Assembly (NCBI RefSeq): GCF_005774735.1
Contig: NZ_VBUM01000004.1
Location: 33,172-97,171, forward strand
Direction: 5' to 3'
Origin: Microbacterium sp. 5K110
Lineage (GTDB): Bacteria; Actinomycetota; Actinomycetes; Actinomycetales; Microbacteriaceae
Length of the DNA stretch: 64,000 nucleotides
The notes under the pieces are model-generated. The model searched no databases. It was not told where the DNA came from and saw only the letters and a program-made list of their open reading frames with translations. Positions 23,250 through 32,638 of the stretch are shown here, in pieces (position 1 is the first letter of the stretch; the number at the start of each line of letters is the position of its first letter). The position numbers were made by a program, and so were the translations under genes.

Positions 23250-23507
23250 CACGCCCGACGTCGTGAGAGCGGACGCGCAGTGCCGGGGCGAGGCGCCACC
23301 CCCAGGATCATGTGCAGTTTTTTCCCGACCCCCCACCAGCGCTCACCCTCGCTCCGCCCAAAAATCTCTCTCCCCGGTTCGTTCTACGCACTTGTAGGGC
23401 GCTGTAGGGCTGAGCGCGGTGCTGAGCGGCTGCGGGCGGGTGCCGATGGGCAACGGGTCGCGGGCTGATTCGGCGGCGTCAGATGGTCACTGAGCGGAGG
23501 TGGTGCC

Positions 23508-24152
23508 GTGGGTGGGAAACCGTTGCCGCCGCACGGCACTCGCGGTAGATACCGGCTGAAATGCGGGTGCGACAAGTGCCGAAAGTGGAAGTCGGATGAC
23601 ATGGCCGCGTACCGCGAGCGCAAGCGCGCAGCGGAGGCCGGCGAGTCCCCGTCTGAGGGCGCGACGAGGGCTCGCCCTACACGTGCCAAGAGCCCTACAG
23701 CTCCTCGTGCTGGGGCTGAGGGTGGCGCGACCGAACGGCCCATGTCGGTGCGCCGCCCGGGGCTGGATGATCCGCTCGCTCAGATGATCGACGACGCGCT
23801 GTTCGACGCGCGCGGTGACGCGACTACGGCCGCGATCGTCGCGGCTGAGCGCATCCGTGAGGCCGGGTGGTTGCATCGTGACGAGGTCGAGCCGCTGGAT
23901 CTGCTCGAGCCGTCATCCGCGATCGAGCGAGCGGCGAGAGAAGCGCTCGTCGACCCGAAGGACGCGGCGACGCGGCTGCGGCACGAGCTGGTTTTCCGCG
24001 GCGCGCGGTCGCTGGATGACCCGAAGAACGCGAGGTACTTCGCGAGCACCGTCGAGGCGGTGCGACGTGTGCTCGCGGACCTGATCGCGGGAGGTGGTGC
24101 GGATGACGCCGCCGCGATCATGGACGCGATCAGGGGCGCCGCAGGGGATTGA
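23508..24152 (+). CDS. terS: Terminase small subunit
   Basis: 214 residues from a GTG. N-terminal HGTRGRYRLKCGCDKCRKWK is a zinc-finger-like DNA-binding motif common in actinophage small terminases. The C-terminal half is helical. The 3' end overlaps the large subunit by up to 59 bases. The assignment rests on position and the N-terminal motif. Confidence 0.65.
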   Translation: MGGKPLPPHGTRGRYRLKCGCDKCRKWKSDDMAAYRERKRAAEAGESPSEGATRARPTRAKSPTAPRAGAEGGATERPMSVRRPGLDDPLAQMIDDALFDARGDATTAAIVAAERIREAGWLHRDEVEPLDLLEPSSAIERAAREALVDPKDAATRLRHELVFRGARSLDDPKNARYFASTVEAVRRVLADLIAGGGADDAAAIMDAIRGAAGD

Positions 24153-25677
24153 GACGGTCCCGCGGTGGGTGACGCCGCGGAACCCGGCGCGGGAGTCGCG
24201 CGGCCGTGAGGTTGTCGGCGTCATGCGTGTTCTCGGTCAGGAGCCGATGCCGTACCAGCGGGAGATCTTCGACACGGCGTTCGAGGTCGATGCGTTCGGT
24301 CAGCTCTGGTATCGCGAGATCGTCATCATCCTTCCGCGGCAGTCGGGCAAGACGACGATCGTCATCCCGTGGGGCACGCACCGTGCGCTCATGTGGCCCG
24401 AGCGGCAACACATTCTTTACATCGCACAGACGTACGCGAAGGCGCTCGAGAAGCTGACCGACGAGCAGCACTACCGGATCAAGCGGTCGCCGATCGGTCG
24501 GCTGCTCCAGCCGAGTCGCACCGGGACGACGCTGCGCGCGACGAACGGCATGCATCACATGCTGTTCAAGAACGGGTCGAAGTGGTCGATCGACGCGGCT
24601 ACGGAGACGGCCGGGCACGGATCGACCCTCGGGCTCGGCATCGGCGACGAGCTGTTCGCGCAGAAAGACGACCGTCTCGAGCAGGCGATCTCGCCGGCCA
24701 TGATCGCGGTCGCGGACGCGCAGCGTCTCTGGATCTCGACGGCGGGATACTCGCAACGCAAGTCGCCGTTCCTGTGGGAGAAGAAAGAGCAGGGCCGCGC
24801 GCGCGTCGAGCTGCTCCGCGCCGACCTGGCGCTGCTGAACGATCCCCGCTACCGGTCGCTGTACATCGAGTACTCGGCGCCGATGGATGCCGACCCGGAC
24901 GACCCGCTCACCTATTGGGGCTGCATGCCGGCCCTCGGGTTCACGCAGTCGCTCGCGAACGTGATCAGCGAGCGGGAGAACCTCAAAGACGGGTTCTTCC
25001 GCCCGTACCTGAATTGGTGGGCGGACGAACTCACCGTCGAATGGAAGATCCCGAAGGCGAAGTGGGAGGCCGTCGCCGACCCGGATTCGGAGCCCGCCGA
25101 AGGTCAGCCGGTGGTGTACGTCATCGATGTGTCGCCGGATTCCACGTGGGCGTCGATCGGTGTCGCCGGTCCTCGGGAGGACGGCGCGATCCACGGCGAG
25201 GTGCTCGCCGACGCGCCCCGCATCCTCGACTACGACGACGCCGACCCGACCGGCTGGCTCATCCACGGCGACCGAGATCGGGATATCCCCGGCATCCTCG
25301 ACGTGCTCAAGAGGGACGACGGGCCGGTGTACGTCGAGCTGAAGACGGCCGGGTTCCTCGTGCCGAAGCTGCAAGAACTCGGCGTCGATGTGCGAGTGAT
25401 GGCTGATACGGACATCGCCGTGGCCGGGCCGGGCCTGCTCGACGCGGTGCTCACCCGTCAGTTTCGTCACACCGGGCAGGAAGAGATCACCGACGCGCTC
25501 CAGGAGGCGGCGGTGCAGGCGTTCGGCGACGGGTGGAAGTTCACCCGCAGCAAGAGCATGCGCCCGATCACCGCGCTCGTCTCGGTCGCGTACGCCCGGC
25601 AGATGCTCTCGAAGCTGCTGCCCGAACTGTCGTACGACCCGCTCGCGGCGTTCCGTGAGGCGAACCGCTCCGACTGA
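24094..25677 (+). CDS. terL: Terminase large subunit
   Basis: 527 residues (an ATG at 24103 is an alternative start). Walker A is PRQSGKTT at residues 81-88 and Walker B LGIGDEL at about 185-191. The C-terminal half from VVYVIDVSPDSTW is the RNase H-like nuclease domain. It is the motor that pumps DNA into the prohead. Complete and of normal length. Confidence 0.93.
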   Translation: MVRMTPPRSWTRSGAPQGIETVPRWVTPRNPARESRGREVVGVMRVLGQEPMPYQREIFDTAFEVDAFGQLWYREIVIILPRQSGKTTIVIPWGTHRALMWPERQHILYIAQTYAKALEKLTDEQHYRIKRSPIGRLLQPSRTGTTLRATNGMHHMLFKNGSKWSIDAATETAGHGSTLGLGIGDELFAQKDDRLEQAISPAMIAVADAQRLWISTAGYSQRKSPFLWEKKEQGRARVELLRADLALLNDPRYRSLYIEYSAPMDADPDDPLTYWGCMPALGFTQSLANVISERENLKDGFFRPYLNWWADELTVEWKIPKAKWEAVADPDSEPAEGQPVVYVIDVSPDSTWASIGVAGPREDGAIHGEVLADAPRILDYDDADPTGWLIHGDRDRDIPGILDVLKRDDGPVYVELKTAGFLVPKLQELGVDVRVMADTDIAVAGPGLLDAVLTRQFRHTGQEEITDALQEAAVQAFGDGWKFTRSKSMRPITALVSVAYARQMLSKLLPELSYDPLAAFREANRSD

Positions 25678-25690
25678 AAGGAGGCCGATC

Positions 25691-25864
25691 GTGCCTGAAC
25701 ATGACCGCACGGAGCTTCTCACCACCGTGCTCGAGGTGGTCGGTATCGCGCTGATCGTCGTCGGGATCAGCCTGTGGTCGATCCCCGTCGCGCTGATCGT
25801 CGCTGGCATCGGCGCGCTGGCTGCGTCGTACGCGATCAAGCCGTGGCGAGGTGGTCAGCGGTGA
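25691..25864 (+). CDS. Two-helix membrane protein
   Basis: 57 residues from a GTG preceded by AAAGGAGG. Two transmembrane helices with a short polar start (MPEHDRTELL). It lies between terminase and portal, where actinophages often carry a small membrane gene of unknown function. Confidence 0.6.
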   Translation: MPEHDRTELLTTVLEVVGIALIVVGISLWSIPVALIVAGIGALAASYAIKPWRGGQR

Positions 25865-27030
25865 GCTTCCTTCCTCGTGCGGAGAAGCGCGACCTCGACT
25901 CGTCGAGCCTGTGGGGCTCGTTCTCCCCGTCGCTCGTCGGGCCGCGGAAGGTCACGCAACTCGCGCCCGTCTACGGTGCGGTCGGGCTGATCGCCGACCT
26001 GATCGCGAGCACGCCGATCTCCGTCGCCCGTGAGGTCGGCAACGGCGAGGAGGAGCCCGCCGAAGCGCCGCCGTGGCTGACCGACCCGGACCCGTTCCTG
26101 TCGGTCTACGACTGGAGCAAGCTCATGGTCACGCTCTTGCAGCTCCGCGGGAACGCGTTCGGGCTGGTCGACCAGTATCGCCGGTACGTGCGGTGGCTAC
26201 CCCCGGAGTGGGTGACGGTCAACGATTCGAATCCGCTGAACCCGGTCTACCACGTGCTGGGGCGAGAAATACAGCTCGTCAAGCGGGGCGGCAACCTGAT
26301 CCACCTCCGCAACTTCGTGGAGCCCGGACGGGCGATGGGGCTCTCTCCCATCGAGCACTTCGCGGCAACGTTCGACATGGCGACGCTCGCGAGCGAGTAC
26401 GGCCGGCGTTGGTTCCGCAACGCGTCGGTGCCGCCCGGTGTTCTGTCGGCGAAGACGTCGAAGCTGTCGCCCACGCTGCTGCGCGAGGCGCGCGACGACT
26501 TCGTGAACGCCGCGAAAGACGGCAAGCCGGTGGCACTGCCCGGAGAGTGGGACTACACCAAGATCTCCCTCACCGCGGAAGAGGCGCAGTTCCTCGCAAC
26601 GATCGAGGCGAGCGCGACCATTATCGCGACGATCTACCGGCTGCCGCCCGAGGACATCGGCGGGAAGGCGGGCAACTCCCGCACGTACAGCAACCGCGAG
26701 ATGGATCAAGAGCTGCTGAACGTGCGAACGCTCCAGCCGATCACACTCAACGTCGCTGCCGCATTCGGCGACATTCTGCCGCCTGGTCACAAGCTGCGTT
26801 TCCACCTCGAGGCGCTCGCCGAGCCGAGCCTGCTCGATCGTGCGCGGGTGGATTCGGAGGAGCTGAAGAACCTGACGCTCACGCCGGAGGAGGCGCGACG
26901 GCGTCGTGGTCGCAGTCCCCTCACCGACGCGCAGCTCGACCGTGGGTACGAGCTGTTCCGGAAGAACCGGTCCGAGTCGGAATCGACGTCGAACGCGACA
27001 TCGCTCGCGCTCACAGAGGAGGCATCATGA
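25861..27030 (+). CDS. Portal protein, HK97 family
   Basis: 389 residues from a GTG overlapping the previous stop. VYGAVGLIADLIASTPISV, a LSPIEHFAATFDMA helix and the SNREMDQELLNVRTLQP crown-side helix are portal family features. It forms the dodecameric DNA channel. The C-terminus is a Ser-rich tail. Confidence 0.9.
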   Translation: MSFLPRAEKRDLDSSSLWGSFSPSLVGPRKVTQLAPVYGAVGLIADLIASTPISVAREVGNGEEEPAEAPPWLTDPDPFLSVYDWSKLMVTLLQLRGNAFGLVDQYRRYVRWLPPEWVTVNDSNPLNPVYHVLGREIQLVKRGGNLIHLRNFVEPGRAMGLSPIEHFAATFDMATLASEYGRRWFRNASVPPGVLSAKTSKLSPTLLREARDDFVNAAKDGKPVALPGEWDYTKISLTAEEAQFLATIEASATIIATIYRLPPEDIGGKAGNSRTYSNREMDQELLNVRTLQPITLNVAAAFGDILPPGHKLRFHLEALAEPSLLDRARVDSEELKNLTLTPEEARRRRGRSPLTDAQLDRGYELFRKNRSESESTSNATSLALTEEAS

Positions 27031-27701
27031 CGATCACCATCGAACGCCGCGGCACGCATCAGGCGGTCGAGTTCCGCGCCACCGACGGAGGTAGCGGGCT
27101 CGGCGTCATCGGCGGGTACGCGCTCGTCTTCGACACGCTCAGCCGCGACCTCGGCGGTTTTTGCGAGGAGTTCGCCCCGGAAGCGTTCGGGGCGCCTGGG
27201 AAGGGCGGCGCGCTCGACCTGTCACTGCACACGCGGGTGATCTGCCGGTCCGAGCACGACAGCCGTCTGCTGCTCGGCGCGACCGACTCGGGGACGCTTC
27301 GCGTCTTCGTCGATGACACCGGCATCCGGTACGAGGATGATCTGCCGAACACGTCGGCGGGTCGAGACGCCGCGGTGCTCGCCGAGCGCGGCGACTACCG
27401 GTTCTCGTCGTTCTCGTTCACCGCGCTCGACGAGCAGTGGCGCCAGGACGCGGACGGGCGCCTGGTCCGCCGCGTCACCCGCGCGACCCTGCACGACGTG
27501 AGCCCCGTCGCTGACCCGGCCTACTGGTCGTCGTCCACGGCGATGCTCCGCGCGATCGACCTCGACGCCGTGCGCGCGTCCCTCATCCCCCCGCCCGCCG
27601 AGCCCGGCGAGCGAGAGGCAGCGGTGCGCCGCGCCGCTGCCGCCATGACACGCGAGACGCATCCCGCGCTCGTGACCCGAGCCCGCAAGCGCGGGATCTG
27701 A
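27027..27701 (+). CDS. Prohead protease, HK97 family (S78)
   Basis: 224 residues overlapping the portal stop (ATGA). GGYALVFDTLS, EHDSRLLLGATDSGTLR and RFSSFSF are the family blocks; the catalytic Ser and His are in the last two. It cleaves the capsid scaffold domain during maturation. The C-terminal 40 residues are a basic helical extension. Confidence 0.88.
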   Translation: MTITIERRGTHQAVEFRATDGGSGLGVIGGYALVFDTLSRDLGGFCEEFAPEAFGAPGKGGALDLSLHTRVICRSEHDSRLLLGATDSGTLRVFVDDTGIRYEDDLPNTSAGRDAAVLAERGDYRFSSFSFTALDEQWRQDADGRLVRRVTRATLHDVSPVADPAYWSSSTAMLRAIDLDAVRASLIPPPAEPGEREAAVRRAAAAMTRETHPALVTRARKRGI

Positions 27702-27716
27702 GAAAGGAGAACCCGG

Positions 27717-28991
27717 ATGACCAGCATCCAGGAACGCATCAAGTCCCTCGCCGACGAGCAGAAGCGGGCGTGGGAGACGGAGGGCAAGCCGCTTGCGGAC
27801 ATCGCCGCCGAGCGAGCCCTGACGGCCGAGGAGCACGCGAAGTTCGAGAAGCTCACCCGAGCATTCGACGACTTCGACGACCGGATCACGCTGCTGCGCC
27901 AGCAGCGTGACATCGAGCAGCGCGCGATCGACTTCGCCGCGGACGTGCTCGGCAACCCGTCGGCGTTCGGCCCCGCGGCCGACGTCGCCGCGTTCGCGAA
28001 CGAGATCCGCAACGCGCTGCGCTCGGCGTCCTCGCCTCTCGAGTACGCGGCGTCGATCGAAGAGGCACGGGCGATCAGCCGACTGCTGCCCGCGGGTACG
28101 CCCGCTGTGGTGGCGGCGCAGGCGCGCGCGCTGAGCGTGGGGACGCCGACGGCGGGCGGTAACACCGTCGGCAAGACCTTCCTCTCGCAGCTCATCGAGC
28201 CGCTGCGTCAGTTCTCCGGCATCTACGCGGCCGGCGCGTACGTGCTCACCACGGAGAAGGGCGACGACGTGATCCTGCCGCGCCTCACGAGCTTCGGCGC
28301 CGCGGCGCCCGCTCCTGAGGCGACGCAGCTCACCGGTACCGATCCCGCGTTCGCGCAGATCACCCTCAAGGCCTACGGGTACGGCGACTACCGCGGCATC
28401 AGCCGCGAGCTGGTCGACGACTCCCTCGTGGACATCGAGGGGCTCGTGTCCCGCCTGATCGGCGAGAACATCGCCGTCCTGTTCGGGCAGAAGCTGGCGA
28501 CGGGCGCGGGCGGCACCGAGCCGACCGGCATCGCCACCGCGGCCACGGCCGGCGTGACCGGTGCCACGGGCGTCGGCGGTGCGCCGACGTGGGACAACCT
28601 GATCGACGTCCAGGAATCGGTTCTCGCGCCCTACCAGGCGAACGCCTCGTGGGTCGCAGCGAACACCGCCGTCGCGGCGGCGCGGAAGCTGAAGGACAAC
28701 AGCGGCCGTTACTACTGGGAGCCGAACGGTCAGACCGGCGCACCCGCGCAGCTCCTCGGTGCGCCTGTGTACCGCGACCCGTTCCTCTCGCCCCTCGGCG
28801 CCGGGTCGAAGTCGATCTTCTACGGCGACTTCTCCCGTTACTGGGTCCGTCTCGTGGGGTCGACCCGCATCGAGCGTTCCGACCAGGCGCTCTTCGGTGC
28901 CGACCAGATCGCCTTCCGCGGCAAGCTCCGCGCGGACGGTGCTCTCATGGACGCCTCGGCGGTCAAGTCGTTCGTCGGTGGTGCAGCGTGA
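27717..28991 (+). CDS. Major capsid protein, HK97 fold
   Basis: 424 residues with GAAAGGAG upstream. Residues 1-90 are a charged coiled-coil scaffold (delta) domain to be removed by the protease; the HK97 core follows from about residue 140 (GNTVGKTFLSQLIEPLRQFS) to the C-terminus, including GYGDYRGISRELVDDS. Its length fits a capsid with fused scaffold. Confidence 0.92.
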   Translation: MTSIQERIKSLADEQKRAWETEGKPLADIAAERALTAEEHAKFEKLTRAFDDFDDRITLLRQQRDIEQRAIDFAADVLGNPSAFGPAADVAAFANEIRNALRSASSPLEYAASIEEARAISRLLPAGTPAVVAAQARALSVGTPTAGGNTVGKTFLSQLIEPLRQFSGIYAAGAYVLTTEKGDDVILPRLTSFGAAAPAPEATQLTGTDPAFAQITLKAYGYGDYRGISRELVDDSLVDIEGLVSRLIGENIAVLFGQKLATGAGGTEPTGIATAATAGVTGATGVGGAPTWDNLIDVQESVLAPYQANASWVAANTAVAAARKLKDNSGRYYWEPNGQTGAPAQLLGAPVYRDPFLSPLGAGSKSIFYGDFSRYWVRLVGSTRIERSDQALFGADQIAFRGKLRADGALMDASAVKSFVGGAA

Positions 28992-29401
28992 CCGCCCGCA
29001 AGCAGGCCGCTCGTCCCGAGGAGGAGGCGCAGGCGACCCCTGCGGCTCCCGCGGAGGCGGAGACGGCGGATGCCACGGATGCCGCGGCGTCTGTTGCGCC
29101 GGAGGCGCCCGTGGCGGCGGCGACCACCGATGCCGAGAAGGACGCCGAGATCGCTCGCCTGCGGGCGGAGGCGGCGGAGTCGCAGCGCAAGCTCGACCTC
29201 CTCCTCGCCGGGCAGCCGATCGATCCCGAACCGCAGGTGGTGCTCGAGTCGCTCGAGGGCGACGTGGCCGTGCGGATGCTGATCACGATCAGCGGTTCGC
29301 GTGACGGCGAGCCCTGGCCCGCCGCAGGCGGTGTCGTGACGCTGCCCGCGGCGGAGGCCGCGCAGTACATCGCAATCGGGTACGCCGCGCGAGCGGAGTG
29401 A
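28988..29401 (+). CDS. Head-associated protein, unknown
   Basis: 137 residues from a GTG overlapping the capsid stop. Residues 1-75 are Ala/Glu-rich and coiled-coil-like; the C-terminal 60 form a compact beta region (VAVRMLITISGSRDG). Possibly a head decoration or scaffolding protein. Not assigned to a family. Confidence 0.55.
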   Translation: MTARKQAARPEEEAQATPAAPAEAETADATDAAASVAPEAPVAAATTDAEKDAEIARLRAEAAESQRKLDLLLAGQPIDPEPQVVLESLEGDVAVRMLITISGSRDGEPWPAAGGVVTLPAAEAAQYIAIGYAARAE

Positions 29402-29418
29402 ACCGAGGCGTCTGAGCC

Positions 29419-29458
29419 GAGGGGCGCGGCACCTGACCGGGTGCCGCGCCCCTCGGTC
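29419..29458 (+). terminator. Strong hairpin after the capsid block
   Basis: A perfect 17-bp stem: CCGAGGGGCGCGGCACC with GGTGCCGCGCCCCTCGG, 6-base loop. It sits between the head and connector genes and would lower downstream transcription relative to capsid. Confidence 0.75.
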
Positions 29459-29480
29459 GTCGCACAGGAGGGGAGAGGCC

Positions 29481-29843
29481 GTGGCGAAGAATTGGCCGCT
29501 TCGCGCGAACGATTTGCGCAAAGCGCTCGAGTACAGCGTCGGGCAGGACGACGCCGCCGAGCTGGAGATGTACATCAAGGCCGCGTGTGAGCGCGTGGAC
29601 CGTAAGACCGGCCGCGACGTCGAACCGACCCGGCACGAGGTGAACGGGCACGTCCCGGCACTGTTCGTGCTGGCTGCTCGCCGCACGGCGAAGCTGTGGT
29701 GGCAGCAAGACAAGAAGGGGCCGCGGGCGCGCCCTACGGGCGAGGAGCTGGCCCCGAACGAGGGCATCGGCGGTATCGACCTTCCTCGCACCGTGGCCGG
29801 CATCCTGGCCGACTACCCGCCGCGGCCGGGGTTCGGCGCATGA
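29481..29843 (+). CDS. Head-tail connector (gp6-like)
   Basis: 120 residues from a GTG with GGAGGGGAGA upstream. Helical: LRKALEYSVGQDDAAELEMYIKAA, the usual pattern of gp6/adaptor connectors, then a region with W-rich helices. It follows the capsid as expected for a connector. Confidence 0.65.
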   Translation: MAKNWPLRANDLRKALEYSVGQDDAAELEMYIKAACERVDRKTGRDVEPTRHEVNGHVPALFVLAARRTAKLWWQQDKKGPRARPTGEELAPNEGIGGIDLPRTVAGILADYPPRPGFGA

Positions 29844-30316
29844 GCGAGCTTGTGGTCGTGAGCGCGACCAGCTCGGTGCTCAAGGCCCGCGCGGGGCTCA
29901 TCGCTGCGGTGCGTGCTGCTCTCGCCGCCGATCGGTCGGTGGACATCGAGGCCGGGTTCTCGGGTGCCCCGGAGAATCCGGATTGGGTCGCGTTCGGCGA
30001 CGTCGACCAGGCCGTGGACCCGAAGACGATCGGGCCGCGGCGGTCGTATGACGAGATGATCACGCTCGGCATGAACGTGGGGGCGTGGCGGTCGGGGCGC
30101 GGCGACGACGTGGTGAATGCCGCGTACGCCCGCTGCGACGAGCTGCTGTCGAAGATCTGGGCGTACATCGCCGACGGCGACAACATCACGCTCGGCGGCG
30201 TCGTCGCGTGGTGCTGGCCCGGGTCGGCTTCGTGGGCGGGTGCAGAGGTTGAGGGCGGGTTCCAGGTGGAAGTCGCCGCGGAGTTCGTGTGCACGCACCG
30301 AGTGCGGGCCGCGTAG
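29840..30316 (+). CDS. Head-tail joining/tail terminator-like protein
   Basis: 158 residues overlapping the previous stop (ATGA). A helical start, then beta segments (YDEMITLGMNVGAWRSG and GFQVEVAAEFVCTHRV) resembling tail-terminator proteins, with a central conserved acidic stretch. The exact role is inferred from order. Confidence 0.55.
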   Translation: MSELVVVSATSSVLKARAGLIAAVRAALAADRSVDIEAGFSGAPENPDWVAFGDVDQAVDPKTIGPRRSYDEMITLGMNVGAWRSGRGDDVVNAAYARCDELLSKIWAYIADGDNITLGGVVAWCWPGSASWAGAEVEGGFQVEVAAEFVCTHRVRAA

Positions 30317-30330
30317 GAAGGGAGACAAGG

Positions 30331-30642
30331 GTGGCGAAGTTTAAGAACGTCGGGCCGCTGGGCGCGCTCGACATCGACGTGCTCGGGCTGCGCGGGATCG
30401 AGGTCGGCGAGGTGTTCGAGGTGCCCGATCACCTCGCGGCGGCATTCGTCGGACAGGTCGAGATCTACGAGGTCGTGGACGTGCCGCAGTCCGTGCACGA
30501 CGCGTACGCCGCGTCGCTGGCGGAGGAAGCGGACATCAGGGGGGAAACCGTCGCGCCGGCCGGTGAGGGCGACGCGTCGCCCGGACCTGCGCGCACGCGT
30601 CAGCGGAAGGCCGATCAGGAAAGCCAGGAGGGTGAGAAGTGA
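30331..30642 (+). CDS. Small structural phage protein, unknown
   Basis: 103 residues from a GTG with GGAAGGGAG upstream. Beta-rich start (AKFKNVGPLGALDIDVLGLRG), then an acidic-basic tail. It sits between connector and tail-tube genes, a place often taken by a head-tail or tail component. Confidence 0.5.
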   Translation: MAKFKNVGPLGALDIDVLGLRGIEVGEVFEVPDHLAAAFVGQVEIYEVVDVPQSVHDAYAASLAEEADIRGETVAPAGEGDASPGPARTRQRKADQESQEGEK

Positions 30643-31643
30643 CCACGCAACTCGATTTCTCGGTGGGGCTCGGCCTCGAAGCCGCGTTCGCCACCATCAC
30701 GCCCGCTACACGATTCTTCGAGTCGGAAGCGAAAGCGAAGTGGGACGTCAAGACGGCGATGAGCAAGGGGCTCCGTCCGACGAAGGGCGTCGACCGGACG
30801 TCGCGACAGTCCATCTCTCACGTCGAAGGCACGATGGACATCACGGTGGACGCGCCGACGCGTGGCCTCGGGTTCCTCATCAACGCGGTCATGGGTTCCG
30901 TCGTCACGACCAACGTCTCGACCGGGCTCACGCAGCAGGTGCACACCCTGTCGACCACGGACCCGGTCCCGACGTACGCGGTTCAGGAAGTGGTGCCGCT
31001 GCTCGGGGGAGCGGCGAACAACGCGCATATCTTCCGTGGGTGTGCGTTCGACTCCCTCACGATCGACGCGAAGGAAGGCGAGTACGTTGCGGTGACGGCG
31101 TCGGCGCTGTTGTCGCGCATCCTCGTCACGTCCCCGGGTGTGGCGGCGGCGTACCCCTCCGATGACGGCCTGTTCTCCTACGTGCAGGGGCAGATCTTCC
31201 TGGGGGACGGTGTGCTGACGGAGCCGACGACGACCGCGCTGGCCTCGCTCGCGGTGACGAGTGCCGTGAACATCGCCGATTTCTCCGTGACGGTGAAGCG
31301 CAACCTCGACCAGAAGGGGTTCAACCTCGGCGGTGCGGGTCTTCGCCGACGCGCGCCCGTGCTCGGCAAGCCGCAGATCACCGGGAAGCTGACTGCGGAG
31401 TACACCGACAACGTGCTGCGAGACGCCTACCTCGCGCAGACGTCTCTCGCGTGCGTGCTGACATTCACGAACGGCACCGCCGTTCTCCAGGTCGTCCTCC
31501 CGGCGATTCGTCTCGGGGGCGAGGTGCCGGCATCGAACGGCGGCGAAACCGTGACGCAGTCGATTCCGTTCACCGCGTTCGACAACGGGACCGCGACACA
31601 GCCGATCTGGATCGTCTACCGGTCGGCGGACACCGCACCATGA
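30639..31643 (+). CDS. Major tail tube protein
   Basis: 334 residues starting at the previous stop overlap. Beta-rich with repeated family-like blocks (VEGTMDITVDAPTRGLGFLIN, FSVTVKRNLDQKGFNLGG, GKLTAEYTDN). Abundant Ala/Val/Thr strands and its place before the chaperone pair identify the siphovirus tail tube. Confidence 0.8.
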   Translation: MTTQLDFSVGLGLEAAFATITPATRFFESEAKAKWDVKTAMSKGLRPTKGVDRTSRQSISHVEGTMDITVDAPTRGLGFLINAVMGSVVTTNVSTGLTQQVHTLSTTDPVPTYAVQEVVPLLGGAANNAHIFRGCAFDSLTIDAKEGEYVAVTASALLSRILVTSPGVAAAYPSDDGLFSYVQGQIFLGDGVLTEPTTTALASLAVTSAVNIADFSVTVKRNLDQKGFNLGGAGLRRRAPVLGKPQITGKLTAEYTDNVLRDAYLAQTSLACVLTFTNGTAVLQVVLPAIRLGGEVPASNGGETVTQSIPFTAFDNGTATQPIWIVYRSADTAP

Positions 31644-32236
31644 CCCGCGGGGGTGTCACGCCGAACATCGCGCTTGACACCTCCAGTGTCCGTACCCGGT
31701 TCGAGCGCATCAAGGAGTTCAGTCCGGCGCTCGCGCGCCGGGTGCGTCGGGACTTTCGTCAGTCCGGCGACGAGATCATCTCGGAGCAGCGGGCCATCCT
31801 GGATGGTCCGCTGCCCCGCGGTGTCGCAGTCGTCGGGCAGCGCACGCGCAGGACGTACAACGCGAAGACGAAGCGGATCGTCAAGCGGCGACTCAACGTC
31901 TACGGCGACCGCGACGTGAAACGTCCCGGCCGATCCAGGTCCAACGACGAAGACGGCGTGGGGCTGCGCGAGGGCATCAAGAAAAGCCTCCGCACGCGCG
32001 TCGTCATCACGGAGAAGCGGACGTCGATCGCAGTGCGGACAACGAACGCGAAGCGCACGGGTGCCACGTTCTGGCAGGCCAAGCGCTTCCGGCATCCGAC
32101 GTTCGGTCACCGCGACCGGATGCAGTACCAGGCCGGCATGCCCTACTTCTGGGAGCCGGCGTTTCGAGGGGCAGAGGCCGCCGCGGCGCGCGTGGACGCG
32201 TCGATCGACGAGGCCCTGGCCGAGATCAGCGATTAG
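31640..32236 (+). CDS. Tail protein, HK97 gp10-like
   Basis: 198 residues overlapping the tube stop. Very basic, with the RFERIKEFSPALARRVRRDF helix and a C-terminal YFWEPAFRGAEAA segment similar to the gp10 tail-completion family. An assignment by position and pattern. Confidence 0.55.
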   Translation: MTRGGVTPNIALDTSSVRTRFERIKEFSPALARRVRRDFRQSGDEIISEQRAILDGPLPRGVAVVGQRTRRTYNAKTKRIVKRRLNVYGDRDVKRPGRSRSNDEDGVGLREGIKKSLRTRVVITEKRTSIAVRTTNAKRTGATFWQAKRFRHPTFGHRDRMQYQAGMPYFWEPAFRGAEAAAARVDASIDEALAEISD

Positions 32237-32245
32237 GAGATACAC

Positions 32246-32638
32246 GTGCCCACACTCGTTCTCGACGACGGCCGCGAGGTCGACGTCATCAAGCCCAACG
32301 TGCAGGAGAAAATCCTGGCGCAGTCGCAGTACCGGCGTGAGTTCAAGACCTCGCCCGCCGACATGGTCGACGTGATCCAGTCCGTCGATTGGGCGGTCAC
32401 GATCTCCGTCTTCGCCACCCTGCACCGCAACGGCGTGCCGGAGCGGATGCCGGATCTGCTCGACGACGAACGCATTCGGTACTGGCACGGCCGCATGCGA
32501 CACGGGGCAGGTGAGATCGCCGATGCGGAGGCGGTCGCCGACGCGAAGGCGGAGGGTGAGCAGAGCCACAACCCTTCCGCGACGGAGGCCGCGGGCGGCG
32601 ATCCCGCGGCACCAACAGCGCCGCCGTCGACCGACTGA
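32246..32638 (+). CDS. Tail assembly chaperone (G)
   Basis: 130 residues from a GTG. A folded N-terminal part (VLDDGREVDVIKPNVQEKI, RMPDLLDDERIRYWHGRM) precedes an Ala/Glu/Pro tail. It lies just before the tape measure gene and is followed by a -1-frame extension, the classic arrangement of the gpG chaperone. Confidence 0.75.
   Translation: MPTLVLDDGREVDVIKPNVQEKILAQSQYRREFKTSPADMVDVIQSVDWAVTISVFATLHRNGVPERMPDLLDDERIRYWHGRMRHGAGEIADAEAVADAKAEGEQSHNPSATEAAGGDPAAPTAPPSTD

Noticed and set aside
23280..23507. Small genes between HNH and TerS
   Set aside because: The frames there have no ribosome sites, and composition is non-coding; better explained as the packaging site region.
32572..32580. 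CCCTTCC as the tail-chaperone slippery site
   Set aside because: Only the first codon could re-pair; not a true X-XXY-YYZ heptamer. Kept as a weak candidate only.
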